Program-made: the position numbers and the translations under genes
In this document: positions 5,092 through 6,072 of the stretch, piece after piece
How positions within the stretch are numbered: position 1 is the first letter of the stretch
How the letters are laid out: each line of letters begins with the position of its first letter
Origin: Planococcaceae bacterium UBA3370
GTDB taxonomy: Bacteria; Bacillota; Bacilli; Bacillales_A; Planococcaceae
Direction of reading: 5' to 3'
DNA: 6,072 nt
Assembly (NCBI GenBank): GCA_002360295.1
Contig: DEQI01000078.1
Span: forward strand, 1 to 6,072
Notes under the pieces: model-generated
The model's database searches: none
What the model was told of the DNA's origin: nothing
The model's input: only the letters and a program-made list of their open reading frames with translations

Positions 5092-6072
5092 ATGTCTGAA
5101 GAAATGAACTTAGGATTACACCAAGAATTTCGAGAAGGAGATATTGTGAAAGGTATTGCGCAACAAGTGGACGATAAAGCGGTCAATGTTTCGATTGAAG
5201 GGGCTCCCTTTGATGGAATAATACCGATTAGCGAACTTTCAAGCTTACACATTGAAAAAGCTTCAGATGCCATCTCAGTTGGAGATGAGCTTGAGTTAAT
5301 GATTACAAAAATTGAGGAAGAAGCATTCGTGCTTTCGAAACGTAAAGTAGATGCGCTAAAAGCATGGGACGATTTAATTGCAAAATTTGAATCGGGTGAA
5401 ACGTTCGAAGCGGAAGTGAAGGATGTTGTAAAAGGCGGTCTAGTAGTAGACTTAGGCGTTCGTGGCTTCGTTCCGGCTTCACTCGTTGAAGACTATTTCG
5501 TTGAAGATTTCGAAGATTATAAAGGCAAAACGATGAGCTTTAAAATAACAGAACTTGATAAAGAAAAAGGTCGTTTAATTTTATCTCATCGTGCTGTAGT
5601 TGAGGCTGATAAAGCATCAAAGAAACAACAAATTATTGGAAATATTAAACCAGGTGATGTTTTAGACGGGAAAGTACAACGTCTGGCAACATTCGGTGCA
5701 TTTATTGATATTGGCGGAATCGACGGACTTGTGCACATTTCTCAAGTAGCACATGACCACATTGATGATGTGTCAAAAGTTTTATCAGAAGGTCAAGCTG
5801 TAAAAGTAAAAGTAATTTCCATTGATCCTGAAAATGAGCGTATTTCTTTATCAATTAAAGATACGTTACCTGGACCATGGTCAAATATCGAAAGTCTTGC
5901 AGCAAAAGGTACTACTCTAACAGGTAAAGTACGTCGCCTTGTAACATTCGGTGCTTTTGTGGAAGTATTTCCTGGTGTGGAAGGTCTCGTACACATCTCA
6001 CAAATCTCGCATAAGCATATAAATACACCACATGAAGTGTTGAAAGAAGGCCAAGAAGTGGATGTAAAAGTG
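5092..6072 (+). CDS. rpsA: S1 RNA-binding repeat protein (YpfD / RpsA-like), 3' end outside window
   Basis: The open frame begins MSEEMNLGLHQEFREGDIV and runs 327 codons to the window edge without a stop. The start is fixed by AAGGAGGG (5078-5085), six bases before ATG. Four S1 (OB-fold) repeats can be followed: about residues 14-86, 102-169, 187-256 and 272 to the edge. Repeats 3 and 4 are the most canonical, sharing TFGAF, GLVHISQ and a loop of LxEGQxVxVKV type; repeat 1 is the most divergent. Bacillales homologues have four repeats and about 380 residues, so roughly 50 residues are missing here. In Gram-negatives, S1 brings mRNA to the 30S subunit. The low-GC Gram-positive form is shorter, not essential in B. 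subtilis, and its exact ribosomal role is uncertain, so the name rpsA should be taken as orthology by context. Confidence 0.93.
   Translation, partial: MSEEMNLGLHQEFREGDIVKGIAQQVDDKAVNVSIEGAPFDGIIPISELSSLHIEKASDAISVGDELELMITKIEEEAFVLSKRKVDALKAWDDLIAKFESGETFEAEVKDVVKGGLVVDLGVRGFVPASLVEDYFVEDFEDYKGKTMSFKITELDKEKGRLILSHRAVVEADKASKKQQIIGNIKPGDVLDGKVQRLATFGAFIDIGGIDGLVHISQVAHDHIDDVSKVLSEGQAVKVKVISIDPENERISLSIKDTLPGPWSNIESLAAKGTTLTGKVRRLVTFGAFVEVFPGVEGLVHISQISHKHINTPHEVLKEGQEVDVKV

Noticed and set aside
4746..5273. Minus-strand open frames across the end of cmk and the start of the S1 gene
   Set aside because: Both neighbouring plus-strand genes have strong motifs and ribosome binding sites; the antisense translations resemble no family.
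5690..5960. Internal repeats in the S1-domain gene (shared ACATTCGGTGC at two places) as a DNA repeat element
   Set aside because: They are explained by homologous S1 protein repeats 3 and 4 in the same reading frame.
5793..5996. Minus-strand open frame inside the S1-domain gene
   Set aside because: It overlaps S1 repeats 3 and 4, which are unmistakable on the plus strand.

Overview
The window is AT-rich chromosomal DNA from a low-GC, endospore-forming Gram-positive bacterium. Gene order (prsW, sleB, ypeB, a PilZ gene of the ypfA/motI type, cmk, ypfD/rpsA) matches the conserved Bacillales core region known from Bacillus subtilis. Wording of the asparaginase remnant and of the proteins suggests a Lysinibacillus-like member of the Bacillaceae/Planococcaceae; that placement is inference. 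No mobile element, CRISPR array, tRNA or rRNA is visible.

Layout: at the left edge, on the minus strand, lies the broken 5' end of an L-asparaginase gene (about 55-60 codons lost in frame, plus a stop codon). A short divergent intergenic region leads to prsW (intramembrane protease), which ends at a clear hairpin terminator. After a 240-base gap comes the germination pair sleB-ypeB, nine bases apart, behind a good match to a forespore sigma-G promoter whose spacer holds a perfect 7-1-7 palindrome. A PilZ-type c-di-GMP receptor follows 88 bases after ypeB and ends at a strong terminator. Then cmk (CMP kinase) starts from its own extended -10 promoter, followed by the S1-repeat protein gene (ypfD/rpsA), which runs off the right edge.

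How the genes work together: sleB and ypeB form one unit, SleB being the spore cortex-lytic enzyme and YpeB its partner, needed for its stable deposition in the spore. PrsW is the site-1 protease for an anti-sigma factor (RsiW in B. subtilis) in envelope stress. The PilZ protein is probably a c-di-GMP-dependent flagellar brake. cmk and the S1 protein are housekeeping genes. No wholly new system is evident. The most informative points are the decayed asparaginase gene, the palindrome inside the sigma-G promoter with its very short leader, and two start-site corrections (sleB and the PilZ gene).
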